This document shows, in pieces, positions 1 through 7,528 of a DNA stretch of 32,475 nucleotides (its first letter is position 1; each line of letters opens with the position of its first letter). Origin of the DNA: an uncultured Reyranella sp. (GTDB lineage: Bacteria > Pseudomonadota > Alphaproteobacteria > Reyranellales > Reyranellaceae); assembly GCA_937915145.1 (NCBI GenBank), contig CALDNT010000056.1:1-32475 (forward strand). Direction: 5' to 3'. A model generated the notes under the pieces. It was not told the DNA's origin, did not search any database, and worked only from the letters and a program-made list of their open reading frames with translations. The translations under genes were made by a program, and so were the position numbers.

Positions 1-13
1 CTTGCTTGCCACC

Positions 14-57
14 GATGCCTCGAGACGCGGCCCTGCAGGCCGCTCCTCTGCATGAGG
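14..57. repeat. Degenerate half copy of a palindromic intergenic repeat
   Basis: Read on the minus strand, this stretch begins CCTCATGCAGAGGAGC and ends GCGTCTCGAGGCATC around a central GGCCTGCAGGGCC stem. The same ends and layout (CCTCA...GAGGAGC, GCGTCTCGA) occur in both halves of the repeat at 1502-1605, so I read it as a diverged single unit. It lies just downstream of the VOC gene. Together the two repeats bracket the Bug and VOC genes. Confidence 0.6.
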
Positions 58-71
58 TCCATTCGCAAGCT

Positions 72-479
72 TTACGGGCGGATGCCCTCGGCGGGATTGG
101 AACAATAGATCGCGATCTTGTTGCCCACCGGGTCGCGCAGGTAGGCAACGTAGAAATGGGCGCTGTACTGGGCGCGGAAGCCGGGCGCGCCTTCGTCGGC
201 GCCGCCCGCCTCGACGCCAGCGGCGTGGATCTCGCGCACGAGCGCCTGCGTGTCCACGCGGAAGGCGACCATCGAGCCGTTGCCGGCCGTCGCCTTCCGC
301 CCGTCGTAGGGCTTCGTGACATAGACCGCGCCGAGGCCGTCGAGCCTGTCGGCTGGCGGCTCGAAGGCGATACCGTCCGGACCCGCCTTCTTGCCGTAGC
401 CCAGCGGCGCCAGCACGGCGGCGTAGAATCGCTCCGAACCGGCGAGGTCGTCGGCGCCTATCGTGACGTAGCCCAGCAT
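72..479 (-). CDS. VOC-family (glyoxalase/bleomycin-resistance-like) protein
   Basis: This 135-aa protein has the size of a single vicinal-oxygen-chelate module pair. It opens MLGYVTIGADDLAGSERFYA, the usual first beta-alpha unit, and closes with YLRDPVGNKIAIYC, the usual last strand. The first metal ligand position, normally His, appears to be Tyr4, so metal-dependent lyase or dioxygenase chemistry is doubtful and the protein may be a non-metal VOC member. Its start lies only 3 bp beyond the stop of the Bug-family gene on the same strand, so the two are very likely co-transcribed and translationally coupled. A GGAGTAGG-like ribosome site lies in the end of that gene. The substrate cannot be told from sequence. 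Confidence 0.85.
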   Translation of the reverse strand: MLGYVTIGADDLAGSERFYAAVLAPLGYGKKAGPDGIAFEPPADRLDGLGAVYVTKPYDGRKATAGNGSMVAFRVDTQALVREIHAAGVEAGGADEGAPGFRAQYSAHFYVAYLRDPVGNKIAIYCSNPAEGIRP

Positions 480-482
480 CGC

Positions 483-1457
483 CTACTCCGGTTTCACCCC
501 GGCTTCCGTGAGGAGCTTCGACCAGTACGCCACTTCCGACTTGAGCTTGGCGGCCAGCGCGGCGGGAGTCGCCTGGTCCTGCGACACCGGCTCCATGCTG
601 AGCTGGGCGAAGCGGGTCTTCACGTTGTCGTCCTTGAGGGCGCCCTGCAGGGCGGCGGCGAGCTTGTCGATGGCGGCCGCCGGCGTGCCCTTGGGCGCGT
701 AGAGACCGTACCAGGTGGTGATGCCGATCTCGGGGAAGCCCGCCTCGGCGGTCGTCGGCACGTCGGGGAGGGTGGCGACGCGGCGCTTGGTCGTGACGGC
801 ATAGGGCTTGATGCGGCCGGCCTGGATGTTGGCGGTCGTGCCGGTGGCCGGCTCGCAATAGACGTCGATGCGTCCCGCCAGCAGATCCTTCATGACCTCG
901 CCGCCACCCTTGTAGGGGATGACGGTCATCCTGGTCTTGGTCGCGCTCATGAACATCAGGCCGCACAGATGCGCCACCGAGCCCAGGCCGGAATGGGCGT
1001 AGTTGGCCTCGTCGGGGCGCTCGCGCACCCAGGTCACGAGCTCCTTCATGTCCTTCGCGGCGAGGTCGGGCTTGCCGACGATCGTCATCGGCACGTCGGT
1101 GATCAGGCCGATGGTCTCGAAGCTGTTCACCGGATCGAAGGGCAGCGACTTGTAGAGGCTGCTCATGGTCGACTGGCCGACATGGCCGAGCAGGATCGTG
1201 TAGCCGTCGGGCTTGGCCTGGGCCACGCGGGTGGTGCCGATCGTGCCGCCGGCGCCGCCGACGTTGGTGACGATGACCTCCTGTCCCAGGCTGCGCCGCA
1301 TCGCCTCGGCGACGAGGCGGGCAATGATGTCGCCCGGCCCGGCGGCGGCGAACGGCACCACCAGGGTGACGGGGCGGTTCGGATAGTCCTGCGCCTGCGC
1401 CGTTGCGCTCCCGCACAGAAGCAGCAATGCGGCCGCGATCGATTTTGCGATTTTCAC
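483..1457 (-). CDS. Bug-family tripartite tricarboxylate transporter substrate-binding protein
   Basis: This is a periplasmic solute receptor of about 324 aa. The signal peptide is VKIAKSIAAALLLLCGSATAQA, followed by the family hallmarks: YPNRPVTLVVPF near the mature N-terminus, a D-x-x-AR helix, LGQEVIVTNVGGAGG, and AQAKPDGYTILLG. I chose the GTG at 1457 because GGAAGGA lies 9 nt upstream and the signal peptide then starts correctly. A longer reading from 1502 adds 15 residues with no support. No TctA/TctB membrane genes are nearby, which is common for orphan Bug receptors. The usual AGG of the ligand loop is replaced here by AAAGPGD. The ligand is probably a carboxylate, by family knowledge only. 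The gene is followed at 3 bp by the VOC gene. Confidence 0.93.
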   Translation of the reverse strand: MKIAKSIAAALLLLCGSATAQAQDYPNRPVTLVVPFAAAGPGDIIARLVAEAMRRSLGQEVIVTNVGGAGGTIGTTRVAQAKPDGYTILLGHVGQSTMSSLYKSLPFDPVNSFETIGLITDVPMTIVGKPDLAAKDMKELVTWVRERPDEANYAHSGLGSVAHLCGLMFMSATKTRMTVIPYKGGGEVMKDLLAGRIDVYCEPATGTTANIQAGRIKPYAVTTKRRVATLPDVPTTAEAGFPEIGITTWYGLYAPKGTPAAAIDKLAAALQGALKDDNVKTRFAQLSMEPVSQDQATPAALAAKLKSEVAYWSKLLTEAGVKPE

Positions 1458-1501
1458 TTCGATGTTTCCTTCCCTGTAGTCTCGTTGATTACACAAACTC
1501 A

Positions 1502-1605
1502 CCTCACCCTGAGGAGGCGCGGAGCGCCGTCTCGAAGGGCGGGACCAGTCTTGCTGCTGCCCATCCTTCGAGACGCGCCGCTTCGCGGCGCTCCTCAGGA
1601 TGAAG
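1502..1605. repeat. Large inverted (REP/BIME-like) intergenic repeat
   Basis: Two inverted halves lie between the dioxygenase and Bug genes. The left half (1502-1543) runs CCTCACCCTGAGGAGG to CGTCTCGAAGGGCGGG. The right half (1560-1605), read on the minus strand, runs CTTCATCCTGAGGAGC to GCGTCTCGAAGGATGGG and contains its own GCGCCGCGAAGCGGCGC stem. Both halves have internal palindromes, so the RNA would form strong stem-loops and could attenuate read-through from the dioxygenase gene into the Bug gene. I recognise this type as a dispersed repeat of GC-rich alphaproteobacteria. A diverged half copy lies at 14-57. Confidence 0.85.
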
Positions 1606-1620
1606 TGGTGATGTGACTCC

Positions 1621-2484
1621 TCATGCCGGCGCCAGATGAGCCGAACGCGTGGCGTGCTTCGCTTCTTCCTCGAGGTAGCCGTCGCGGTAGAGGCCGATGG
1701 CGCGCTCGTGCGTTCCGACTTCGTTTTCGCCCAGCTCGTCCTGCGGCCAGGCGGCCGGCTCGAAATTTCCGTAGCGATCGGTGCCGCGGACCAGCAGTGC
1801 GGCCTGCCGGACCGAACCGGCCGGCCTTGCGTGGGTCGGGATGTAGTTCAGTCCGAGGCCGATGCGGCGATGCGACGAGGTGTTGGGCCCGGAGCGGTGC
1901 GGGCAGAGGCCGTGATGCATCGAGAACCAGCCGGGCGCGAGCGGCATCGCCACCGGCGCGCCTTCGTCGAGCGGCTCGGTGATGACCTGGCCGGCGCGGT
2001 TGACGCTGTTCTTCACGACCCGCGACAGGTGGCTGAGCTGGCGCGGCCTGCCGCGAAAGGACAGCGCATCCATGCAGCCGGCCGCTTCGCTGGCCTCGGT
2101 GAGGGCGATCCAGACCGTGACCTCTTCCCGGGGCTCGAGCCCGTAGTAGGTCGAGTCCTGATGCCACGCGGCGACGGTCGGCGAATGCGGCTCCTTGATG
2201 AAGAAGGTGCTGGTGAAGATCAGGATGTCCGGTCCGAGCAGATCCTCGACCCTGTCGAGGATGCGCGGGTCGCGCGCCAGCCGGGCGGCCCACGGCAGCA
2301 GGAGATAGGGCATCGACCGCCATTTCATGTCGGGATGGGCGTTGACCGGGGAGCCGAGCCACGCCTCGTAGCGCGCGACGCCCTGCCGGCACGCTTCCAG
2401 CTCCGCCTCGTCCAGCATCGGGAACGGCGAGAGAAATCCGTCGTACTTCCACTGCGCGACCTTGTCCGCCGGCAATGTGGTCAT
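1621..2484 (-). CDS. Phytanoyl-CoA dioxygenase (PhyH) family protein
   Basis: A 287-aa Fe(II)/2-oxoglutarate oxygenase. The iron-binding facial triad is visible: WHQD supplies His108 and Asp110, and the distal PHRSGPN supplies His196, followed by the 2-oxoglutarate-binding arginines in SSHRRIGL (206-207). The ATG at 2484 was chosen because CGAGGAGA lies 7-8 nt upstream and the protein then begins like its relatives; the open frame continues upstream with no support. The gene is divergent from an IclR regulator across 138 bp holding a promoter and palindrome, and it precedes the Bug and VOC genes. It may hydroxylate a small acid imported or processed by this locus. The substrate is unknown. 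Confidence 0.93.
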   Translation of the reverse strand: MTTLPADKVAQWKYDGFLSPFPMLDEAELEACRQGVARYEAWLGSPVNAHPDMKWRSMPYLLLPWAARLARDPRILDRVEDLLGPDILIFTSTFFIKEPHSPTVAAWHQDSTYYGLEPREEVTVWIALTEASEAAGCMDALSFRGRPRQLSHLSRVVKNSVNRAGQVITEPLDEGAPVAMPLAPGWFSMHHGLCPHRSGPNTSSHRRIGLGLNYIPTHARPAGSVRQAALLVRGTDRYGNFEPAAWPQDELGENEVGTHERAIGLYRDGYLEEEAKHATRSAHLAPA

Positions 2485-2536
2485 TGGAACATCTCCTCGT
2501 TGACACCGGCGGCGGCCGGATCCACATTCCGGTGAG

Positions 2537-2583
2537 CGGGATTTAATCCCGAAACTATCGCAAGGGCGGCCGTCCGTTGTCAA
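2537..2583 (-). promoter_or_regulatory. Promoter of the dioxygenase gene with candidate IclR operator
   Basis: On the minus strand there is a perfect -35 TTGACA (2578-2583) and a -10-like GATAGT (2554-2559) with an 18-bp spacer. Directly downstream, over the predicted transcription start, is a 15-bp palindrome at 2537-2551: arms CGGGATT and AATCCCG around one central base. Its length and symmetry match known IclR-family boxes (six- to seven-base arms around one base). The IclR gene lies immediately on the other side, so this is the likely control site for one or both genes. Confidence 0.65.
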
Positions 2584-2622
2584 CCCGGACCGGCACCCGT
2601 GCCCGGCTCGGGGAGGCGCTGC

Positions 2623-3420
2623 ATGGTCCGGAGAGCCCGCGGGGCGCAGACGGCGGATACGTCGGGCACGGTGGCGCGCACGCTCGCGGTATTGACGGTG
2701 ATGGCGGAGGCCGGCGGTTCGGTCGGCGTGACGGATGTCGCCAGGGCGCTCGACCTGCCCATGAGCACGGCGCACCGCCTGCTCGACCTGCTGCGCGGTG
2801 CGGGCTTCGTGGAGCGCGATGCCACGCAACGGCGCTACCGGCTCGGCCTGCAGTTCCTGCGCGTCGCCAACCTGGTGACGCAGAACACGTCCTTCGCGAC
2901 ATTGTGCCAGCCGGCGCTCGAACGGCTTACGGCGCAAACCGGCGAGACCGCGATGTATTGCGAGTATCTGCCCGACAATCACCCCGACAATCACATGGCC
3001 GCCTACGCGGCCAAGTGCGACAGCCCACATTCACTCAGGTACCGCATCGCGCTGTTCGAACCCGCACCGATCGAGTGCGGCGCTTCCGGGTTGGCCATAC
3101 TGTCGTTCCTTCCTGAGCCGATTCGCGCCGGCGTGTGCGCGACGCCACGCCCATCGCCGCTGACCGGCAAGCGCCCGTCGAGCCGCGCCCTCGCGGATCT
3201 GATCGAGGTCACGCGGCGAAAAGGCTTCGCCTTCAGCAGCGGCGAGAAGCTGCCCGATTCGATCGGCGTTGCGGTGCCCATCAGACTGTCCGAGGAACGG
3301 CCGATCGGATCCCTGACGTTGACGGTACCGCTGACGCGTTTCGTGAAATCGAAACTGAAAACCTATGTCGCCCTGCTGTCGCAAGAGGCCCGATTGCTGT
3401 CGGGCGCGGGGATAGCCTGA
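2623..3420 (+). CDS. IclR-family transcriptional regulator
   Basis: About 265 aa in the two-domain IclR layout. An N-terminal winged helix-turn-helix (roughly 14-75) contains VTDVARALDLPMSTAHRLLDLLRGAGFVER. It is followed by a C-terminal effector domain with the family's SGLAIL and GVAVPI segments. I prefer the ATG at 2623, which has GGGAGG six bases upstream, over the GTG at 2599, which adds eight residues and has no ribosome site. It is divergent from the PhyH-family gene and probably regulates the 2484-to-72 unit through the palindrome at 2537-2551. IclR proteins usually sense small carboxylic or aromatic acids; the effector here is unknown. The effector domain contains an unusual YLPDNHPDNHMA repeat. 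Confidence 0.92.
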   Translation: MVRRARGAQTADTSGTVARTLAVLTVMAEAGGSVGVTDVARALDLPMSTAHRLLDLLRGAGFVERDATQRRYRLGLQFLRVANLVTQNTSFATLCQPALERLTAQTGETAMYCEYLPDNHPDNHMAAYAAKCDSPHSLRYRIALFEPAPIECGASGLAILSFLPEPIRAGVCATPRPSPLTGKRPSSRALADLIEVTRRKGFAFSSGEKLPDSIGVAVPIRLSEERPIGSLTLTVPLTRFVKSKLKTYVALLSQEARLLSGAGIA

Positions 3421-3504
3421 GCATTTCCCGCGATGTGTCCTGCGGTTCGGAATCTCCTTGGCGATCGGCAAGTTGATGCGCACGGCATGAACATTTTCGC
3501 GACC

Positions 3505-3533
3505 CCTTGCAATGAGTCGCGCATGTTGCAAGG
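3505..3533 (+). other. Perfect inverted repeat downstream of iclR-type gene
   Basis: CCTTGCAA (3505-3512) and TTGCAAGG (3526-3533) are perfect 8-bp inverted arms separated by 13 bp, followed by TTTG. It may be a weak terminator for the regulator or a protein-binding site upstream of the 3631 gene. Nothing else recognisable was seen in the 210-bp gap. Confidence 0.4.
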
Positions 3534-3630
3534 TTTGAAACAGTCAATGCGTTGATGGGTGACCACGCCAGGTGGAAGGCCGCGCTGGAGATGCGGCCGC
3601 GTTTGAAACCCCAATCAGAGGAGACGTGCG

Positions 3631-3918
3631 ATGAGACTGAACCCCGCACAGATCGAAAAGACCCTCCAGCAGTTCCCGGCCCAGGCCGTTCCGGCCGCAC
3701 ATCCGGCGATGTCGCAACTCGAGCGGCTGTTCGGCGAGCACACCTACTTCCTCGACGGCAGGGGATTGAACATCGTGGAACCCGCCGATACCGCCGAAGC
3801 CGGCGGCCGGGCCGTGGTGGTGAACGTCGCGAACTGGAAGAACGCGAGCGAGGGAGACCTCGAACCGCACCCGCCCGAGGAAACCGACGTGGTCATCGAA
3901 CTGGACCTGCGCCACTGA
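3631..3918 (+). CDS. Hypothetical small protein, 95 aa
   Basis: A soluble, acidic 95-residue protein with no signal peptide, membrane segment or cysteine. I do not recognise the family. It is supported as a real gene by a strong AGAGGAGA ribosome site 5-8 nt before the ATG and by coding-like base use. Segments that look conserved in style are AHPAMSQLERLFGEHTYFLDGRGLNIVEP (about 22-50) and VVVNVANWKN (about 61-70), suggesting one small alpha/beta domain. The C-terminus VVIELDLRH ends as a strand. It stands alone between the IclR gene (same strand, 210 bp upstream) and a convergent membrane-protein gene. Confidence 0.75.
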   Translation: MRLNPAQIEKTLQQFPAQAVPAAHPAMSQLERLFGEHTYFLDGRGLNIVEPADTAEAGGRAVVVNVANWKNASEGDLEPHPPEETDVVIELDLRH

Positions 3919-4047
3919 CGGGTTGGCGGCCGGGCGCAGAGGTCCACTGCATCGGCCAACAGGCCATCGAGGCAACCGTCCCGTCTGCTCAACGGGCGGG
4001 GCGGCTGTCGGCGCCCGGCAGTTTGCGGCGAGCCGCAGCGCCGTCGC

Positions 4048-4809
4048 TCAGTCCATCGACTGGAGGAGTTCCACGTAGGGCTGCTCGCTGACGCGGATGA
4101 GGCCGTGACGCGGGCGGTCGAGGTCGATCGTCATCCACAGCGATACCGCCGCCACGAGTCCGAATACGCCGCTCAGGAGAAAATAGCGCCTGCGGCCGAG
4201 GCCGTTGTCGTAGCCGATCATCGCCATGCCGAGCGCCGCCATGGCGACGATCACGGCGATGATCGGCGTGGGAACATGGCGCCGTGCCGCCGACAGATGC
4301 TCCGCGTGAATGTCGATCACGTCGTTCAGCGGCGGCAGCATGAAGTTGGCGAACGTGCGGTCGGTGCCGACACCCTCGATGCCGGCCTTCCAGATGCGCT
4401 TCTGCGTCGCATCGGCTTTGGCGAACAGCGGTTGGACGTTTTCCACCCCATGGCTGTGCAGCAGCTCCAGACGATTGCCGACATACTGCTTCAGCGCCGC
4501 CTGCAGGTCGCTGCGCTGCGGCTCGGGCAGCAGCATGGCGCGCAGCCACGAAGTGCCGATGGCGTTCGCCTCCTTCACGATCATGTCCTGGCGGTCGATG
4601 TAGCGGCTGCCGGCGGCCGCGAAGCTGAAGCCGACGAGGAAGGTCACCAGCGCCAGGATCGCGTTGCGGATCATGTCGACGCGTGCCCGGTAGTCGGCAT
4701 CGACGCCCTCGACGCGCCGGCCGAGGCGATAGCCGACCTCGTGGGAGGCCAGCATGATGGCGAGAAGGGCGACGGCAACGAACAGCGGCAACGAGGTCAG
4801 GGTCTGCAC
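4048..4809 (-). CDS. DUF4239 (bestrophin-like) membrane protein
   Basis: 253 aa with about four hydrophobic segments: near residues 8-22, 49-67, 183-199 and 208-225. The two pairs enclose a long soluble loop. The signature of the DUF4239 family is present: FLVGFSFAAAGSRYIDRQDMIVKEANAIGTSWLRA (about 57-91), then a P-x-x-R-x-x-L segment and a C-terminal TIDLDRPRHGLIRVSEQPYVELLQSMD. The start is a GTG at 4809 with GGAG nine bases upstream. The family has been likened to bestrophin channels, but no substrate is established. It is divergent from the TauD-like gene with about 210 bp between starts and has no obvious partner. Confidence 0.85.
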   Translation of the reverse strand: MQTLTSLPLFVAVALLAIMLASHEVGYRLGRRVEGVDADYRARVDMIRNAILALVTFLVGFSFAAAGSRYIDRQDMIVKEANAIGTSWLRAMLLPEPQRSDLQAALKQYVGNRLELLHSHGVENVQPLFAKADATQKRIWKAGIEGVGTDRTFANFMLPPLNDVIDIHAEHLSAARRHVPTPIIAVIVAMAALGMAMIGYDNGLGRRRYFLLSGVFGLVAAVSLWMTIDLDRPRHGLIRVSEQPYVELLQSMD

Positions 4810-5010
4810 AGGCCGAGGCTCCGACTGGATGATGTCGCGACCATACTACTCCGCCGCCTGGCCTGCCGTCTGTCCCGCCGCCTGGCTGCCGCCGCCCAGG
4901 CAGGCGAGCGCGATCCTGGGCTTCGACATCGATCCGGACCCTCAGTCCCCGGCTGGTCCTCGGCGCGAGCAGCTTTCCCACCCCACTGGCGGCCGCCCGG
5001 AATTCGGGCC

Positions 5011-5022
5011 TATGCTTGCACC
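5011..5022 (+). promoter_or_regulatory. Candidate leaderless promoter -10 of the TauD-like gene
   Basis: TATGCT at 5011-5016 lies six bases before the GTG start at 5023, which puts the predicted transcription start on the start codon. No Shine-Dalgarno is present. The -35 region is weak. The same TANNNT-N6/7-start arrangement occurs at five other genes in the window. Confidence 0.45.
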
Positions 5023-5895
5023 GTGAGCCTCATCGTCACCCCCCGCCATCCCGCGCTCGGCGCCGAGGTCCGCGGCCTCGACCTGCGCCGGCCGATGGAC
5101 GCCGCGACCCGCCAAGCCGTGATCGACGCCTGGACCAGGCATCTGGTCCTGGTGTTCCCGGAGCAGCCGATCAGCGACGAGGAGCATGTCGCCTTCACGC
5201 GCCAGCTCGGCGAGCCGGAGATCTTCCAGCAGACCTCGCTCGGCCTGCGTTCGGACCGGGTGAAGGAGATCTTCCTGGTCTCCAACGTCGACAAGCACGA
5301 CCGGCTGATGACGCCGGCCGAGCCGTCGCAGAAGCAGCTTTCCTCGGCGCGGCAGTGGCACACCGATTCGAGCTACCTGCCGACGCCCTCGGTCGGCTCG
5401 CTGCTGCACGGCATCGAGATCAGCCGGACCGGCGGCCTCACCCAGTTCATCAATATGTACCTGGTGTGGGAGGAACTGCCGGACGCGCTGCGCCGCCAGG
5501 TCGAGGGAAAGCGCGCGCGGCACGATTTCGGCATGATGTCGCGGCTGGTGGGCTCACCGGCGCCGAGCGGCGCGGAGCGCGCCGCCCTGCCGCCGGTGTG
5601 GCATCCGCTGGTGCGCCGCCACCCGGTGAGCGGCCGCACCTCGCTCTACATCAGCTCGATCTACAACGACGCGGTCGAGGGCATGGAGGAGGGTGCGGCG
5701 CGGCGGCTGATCGAGGAGCTGAGCGAATTCGCCGCCCAGCCGCAGTACATGTACCGCCACGCCTGGGAGCCGCACGACGTGCTGATGTGGGACAACCGCT
5801 GCACCGTCCATGCCGTGACGTCGCACGATCCCACCGAACGCCGGGTCATGCACCGCACCACCATCGTCGGCCGCGAGCCGGTGGTCGCGGCGTAG
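5023..5895 (+). CDS. TauD/TfdA-family Fe(II)/2-oxoglutarate dioxygenase
   Basis: A 290-aa enzyme of the taurine/alpha-ketoglutarate dioxygenase family. The facial triad is visible: QWHTDSSY gives His113 and Asp115, and TVHAV gives His263. The 2-oxoglutarate-binding Arg is in RVMHRTTI (Arg278). The N-terminal HPALGAEVRGLDL matches the usual start of the fold. The start is a GTG at 5023; much of the open frame upstream is antisense to the DUF4239 gene. There is no ribosome site, and a TATGCT -10 lies six bases upstream, so the mRNA is probably leaderless. The family members cleave sulfonates, aryloxyacetates or similar compounds; this one's substrate is not evident. The trehalose glycosyltransferase follows 87 bp later on the same strand. 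Confidence 0.95.
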   Translation: MSLIVTPRHPALGAEVRGLDLRRPMDAATRQAVIDAWTRHLVLVFPEQPISDEEHVAFTRQLGEPEIFQQTSLGLRSDRVKEIFLVSNVDKHDRLMTPAEPSQKQLSSARQWHTDSSYLPTPSVGSLLHGIEISRTGGLTQFINMYLVWEELPDALRRQVEGKRARHDFGMMSRLVGSPAPSGAERAALPPVWHPLVRRHPVSGRTSLYISSIYNDAVEGMEEGAARRLIEELSEFAAQPQYMYRHAWEPHDVLMWDNRCTVHAVTSHDPTERRVMHRTTIVGREPVVAA

Positions 5896-5982
5896 CGTCT
5901 TCGCGGCGCCGGCGACGCGCGGTTCTTCGATGGGCCATTGCGAAGGGCCGGGCGTAGCGGGTTGCGCAAGGAGGCCCGGCTT

Positions 5983-7470
5983 GTGCAAGAAGGCTCGATG
6001 GGAACCCTGATCGAACGCGTCGACGTGGCGCCAGGCTACCGCCTGGAAGATTACGCCGAGTACAACTACCTGGCGCCGCAGGTCGCGGAGCTCGAGGCCG
6101 CCGCGCGCGAGGCGGTGCCGCGGTTGGGCGGCCGCACGATATGGATCGTCAGTTCGACCCGCCAGGGCGGCGGCGTCGCCGAGGGCATGCCCCGCATCAT
6201 TTCGTTGATGCGGCAGCTCGGGCTCTCTGTGGAGTGGGTCGTCATCCACAGTCCGGACCCGGCTTTCTTCCCGCTGACCAAACGCCTCCACAACCAGCTG
6301 CACGGGATGGGCAAAGGCGGGCTCGGCCGAAGCGATCGCCAACTCTATGACGCGGTGAGCGACCGGCTGGCCGATGCCCTGGCGAACGAGGTCGGGTCGC
6401 GGGACATCCTGATCGTCCATGACCCGCAGCCGCTCGGAACCGGCGCCCGGGTCAAGAAGAAGCGCGGTATCCCGGCGATCTGGCGGTGCCACATCGGCGT
6501 CGATGGCCCCACGCCGGCCAGCGAGGAGGCGTGGCAGTTCCTGTCGGCCGACACTCTGGCCTACGACCGCAGCGTCTTCACGCTGCCGGGCTACGTGCCG
6601 CCTTTCCTGTCGGGCGCGGCGACCATCATGACGCCCGGAATCGACCCGCTGACGCACAAGAACCGGGAACTCTCCGTGCACAAGACTTCCGGCATTCTGG
6701 TCGACGCCGCGCTGGCCGCCACGGTGCATCCGACGGTAGCGCCGCCCTTTGCGGCGCAGGCCCTGCGACTGCAAGCCGACGGCAGCTTCAAGGCCGCCGT
6801 ATTCCCCGAGGATCTGGGGCTGCTCTTCCGTCCGGTCGTGACCCAGATCTCGCGGTGGGACCGCCTGAAGGGCTTCGGCCCCCTGCTGGACGGTTTCGTG
6901 CTGCTGAAGGAACGCAAGCCGGCCCGGACCCGGGGCGCCCGACATCAGCTGTCCATCGATCATGCGCGCCTGGTGTTCGCCGGCCCCGACCCCGCCGGCG
7001 TGCAGGACGATCCCGAGGCCGCGGAAACGCTGGCCGAACTGTGCCGCAAATGGACCGGCCTGCCCGCCGGCCTGCAGCATGATATCGCCATCCTGACGCT
7101 GCCCATGGCGTCGGTGAAAGAAAACGCGCTGATGGTGAACGCCCTGCAACGCTGCTCCACGATTGTGGCGCAAAATTCCATTCGCGAGGGGTTCGGCCTC
7201 ACCGTTGCCGAGGCCATGTGGAAAACCCTGCCGGTCATGGGAGGGGCCGCGGCAGGCATCAGAGCCCAGGTCGAAGACGGGATCACCGGCCGCCTCGTCG
7301 ATGACCCTGAAAATCCGGAGGCGGTGGCGGGCACGCTCGATGCCATGTTCATCGACGACAAGGAGCGCGAGGTCTGGGGGCGAAATGCCCGCGACCGCGT
7401 GAGCCGCGAGTCCCTGATTTTCGGCGAGGTCAGGCGCTGGCTGCAGCTCCTTGCAACGGTGAGCCGTTGA
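5983..7470 (+). CDS. TreT-like trehalose synthase, GT4 glycosyltransferase
   Basis: About 495 aa. The N-terminal half has TIWIVSSTRQGGGVAEGMPRI and LTKRLHNQLHG, characteristic of trehalose glycosyltransferring synthases, which join NDP-glucose and glucose to make trehalose. The C-terminal half has the GT-B donor-binding segments: QISRWDRLKGF, LVFAGPDPAGVQDDP and QNSIREGFGLTVAEAMWKTLPVMGG. A GTG at 5983 was chosen because a full AAGGAGG lies eight bases upstream. An ATG at 5998 is the alternative and is preceded only by a close AAGAAGG. An insertion of about 40 residues between the two domains (LAATVHPTVAPPFAAQ onward) looks longer than I expect. The product would act in osmotic or desiccation protection. 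It could be another GT4 with a related acceptor. Confidence 0.85.
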   Translation: MQEGSMGTLIERVDVAPGYRLEDYAEYNYLAPQVAELEAAAREAVPRLGGRTIWIVSSTRQGGGVAEGMPRIISLMRQLGLSVEWVVIHSPDPAFFPLTKRLHNQLHGMGKGGLGRSDRQLYDAVSDRLADALANEVGSRDILIVHDPQPLGTGARVKKKRGIPAIWRCHIGVDGPTPASEEAWQFLSADTLAYDRSVFTLPGYVPPFLSGAATIMTPGIDPLTHKNRELSVHKTSGILVDAALAATVHPTVAPPFAAQALRLQADGSFKAAVFPEDLGLLFRPVVTQISRWDRLKGFGPLLDGFVLLKERKPARTRGARHQLSIDHARLVFAGPDPAGVQDDPEAAETLAELCRKWTGLPAGLQHDIAILTLPMASVKENALMVNALQRCSTIVAQNSIREGFGLTVAEAMWKTLPVMGGAAAGIRAQVEDGITGRLVDDPENPEAVAGTLDAMFIDDKEREVWGRNARDRVSRESLIFGEVRRWLQLLATVSR

Positions 7471-7492
7471 TTTAATTGGATTTTACCGCCTC

Positions 7493-7522
7493 TTGACAAA
7501 CATACCGACTGATCGGTATGTT
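7493..7522 (+). promoter_or_regulatory. tetR-type promoter with perfect palindromic operator
   Basis: A consensus -35 TTGACA (7493-7498) is followed after 18 bp by -10 TATGTT (7517-7522). A perfect palindrome with 10-bp arms AACATACCGA (7499-7508) and TCGGTATGTT (7513-7522) around four bases fills the spacer and the -10. Binding there would directly block RNA polymerase, so autorepression is the natural reading. The ATG at 7529 is only six bases past the -10 and lacks a ribosome site, so the transcript should begin on or next to the start codon. Confidence 0.88.
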
Positions 7523-7528
7523 CTTTTC

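Noticed and set aside
1458-1502. Longer N-terminus for the Bug protein
   Set aside because: It would put 15 polar residues before the signal peptide, whereas the GTG at 1457 has a proper ribosome site.
6-1616. 536-aa plus-strand open frame
   Set aside because: It is antisense to the VOC and Bug genes, which carry clear family motifs. Long antisense frames are expected in DNA with this third-position GC. No ribosome site or recognisable domain.
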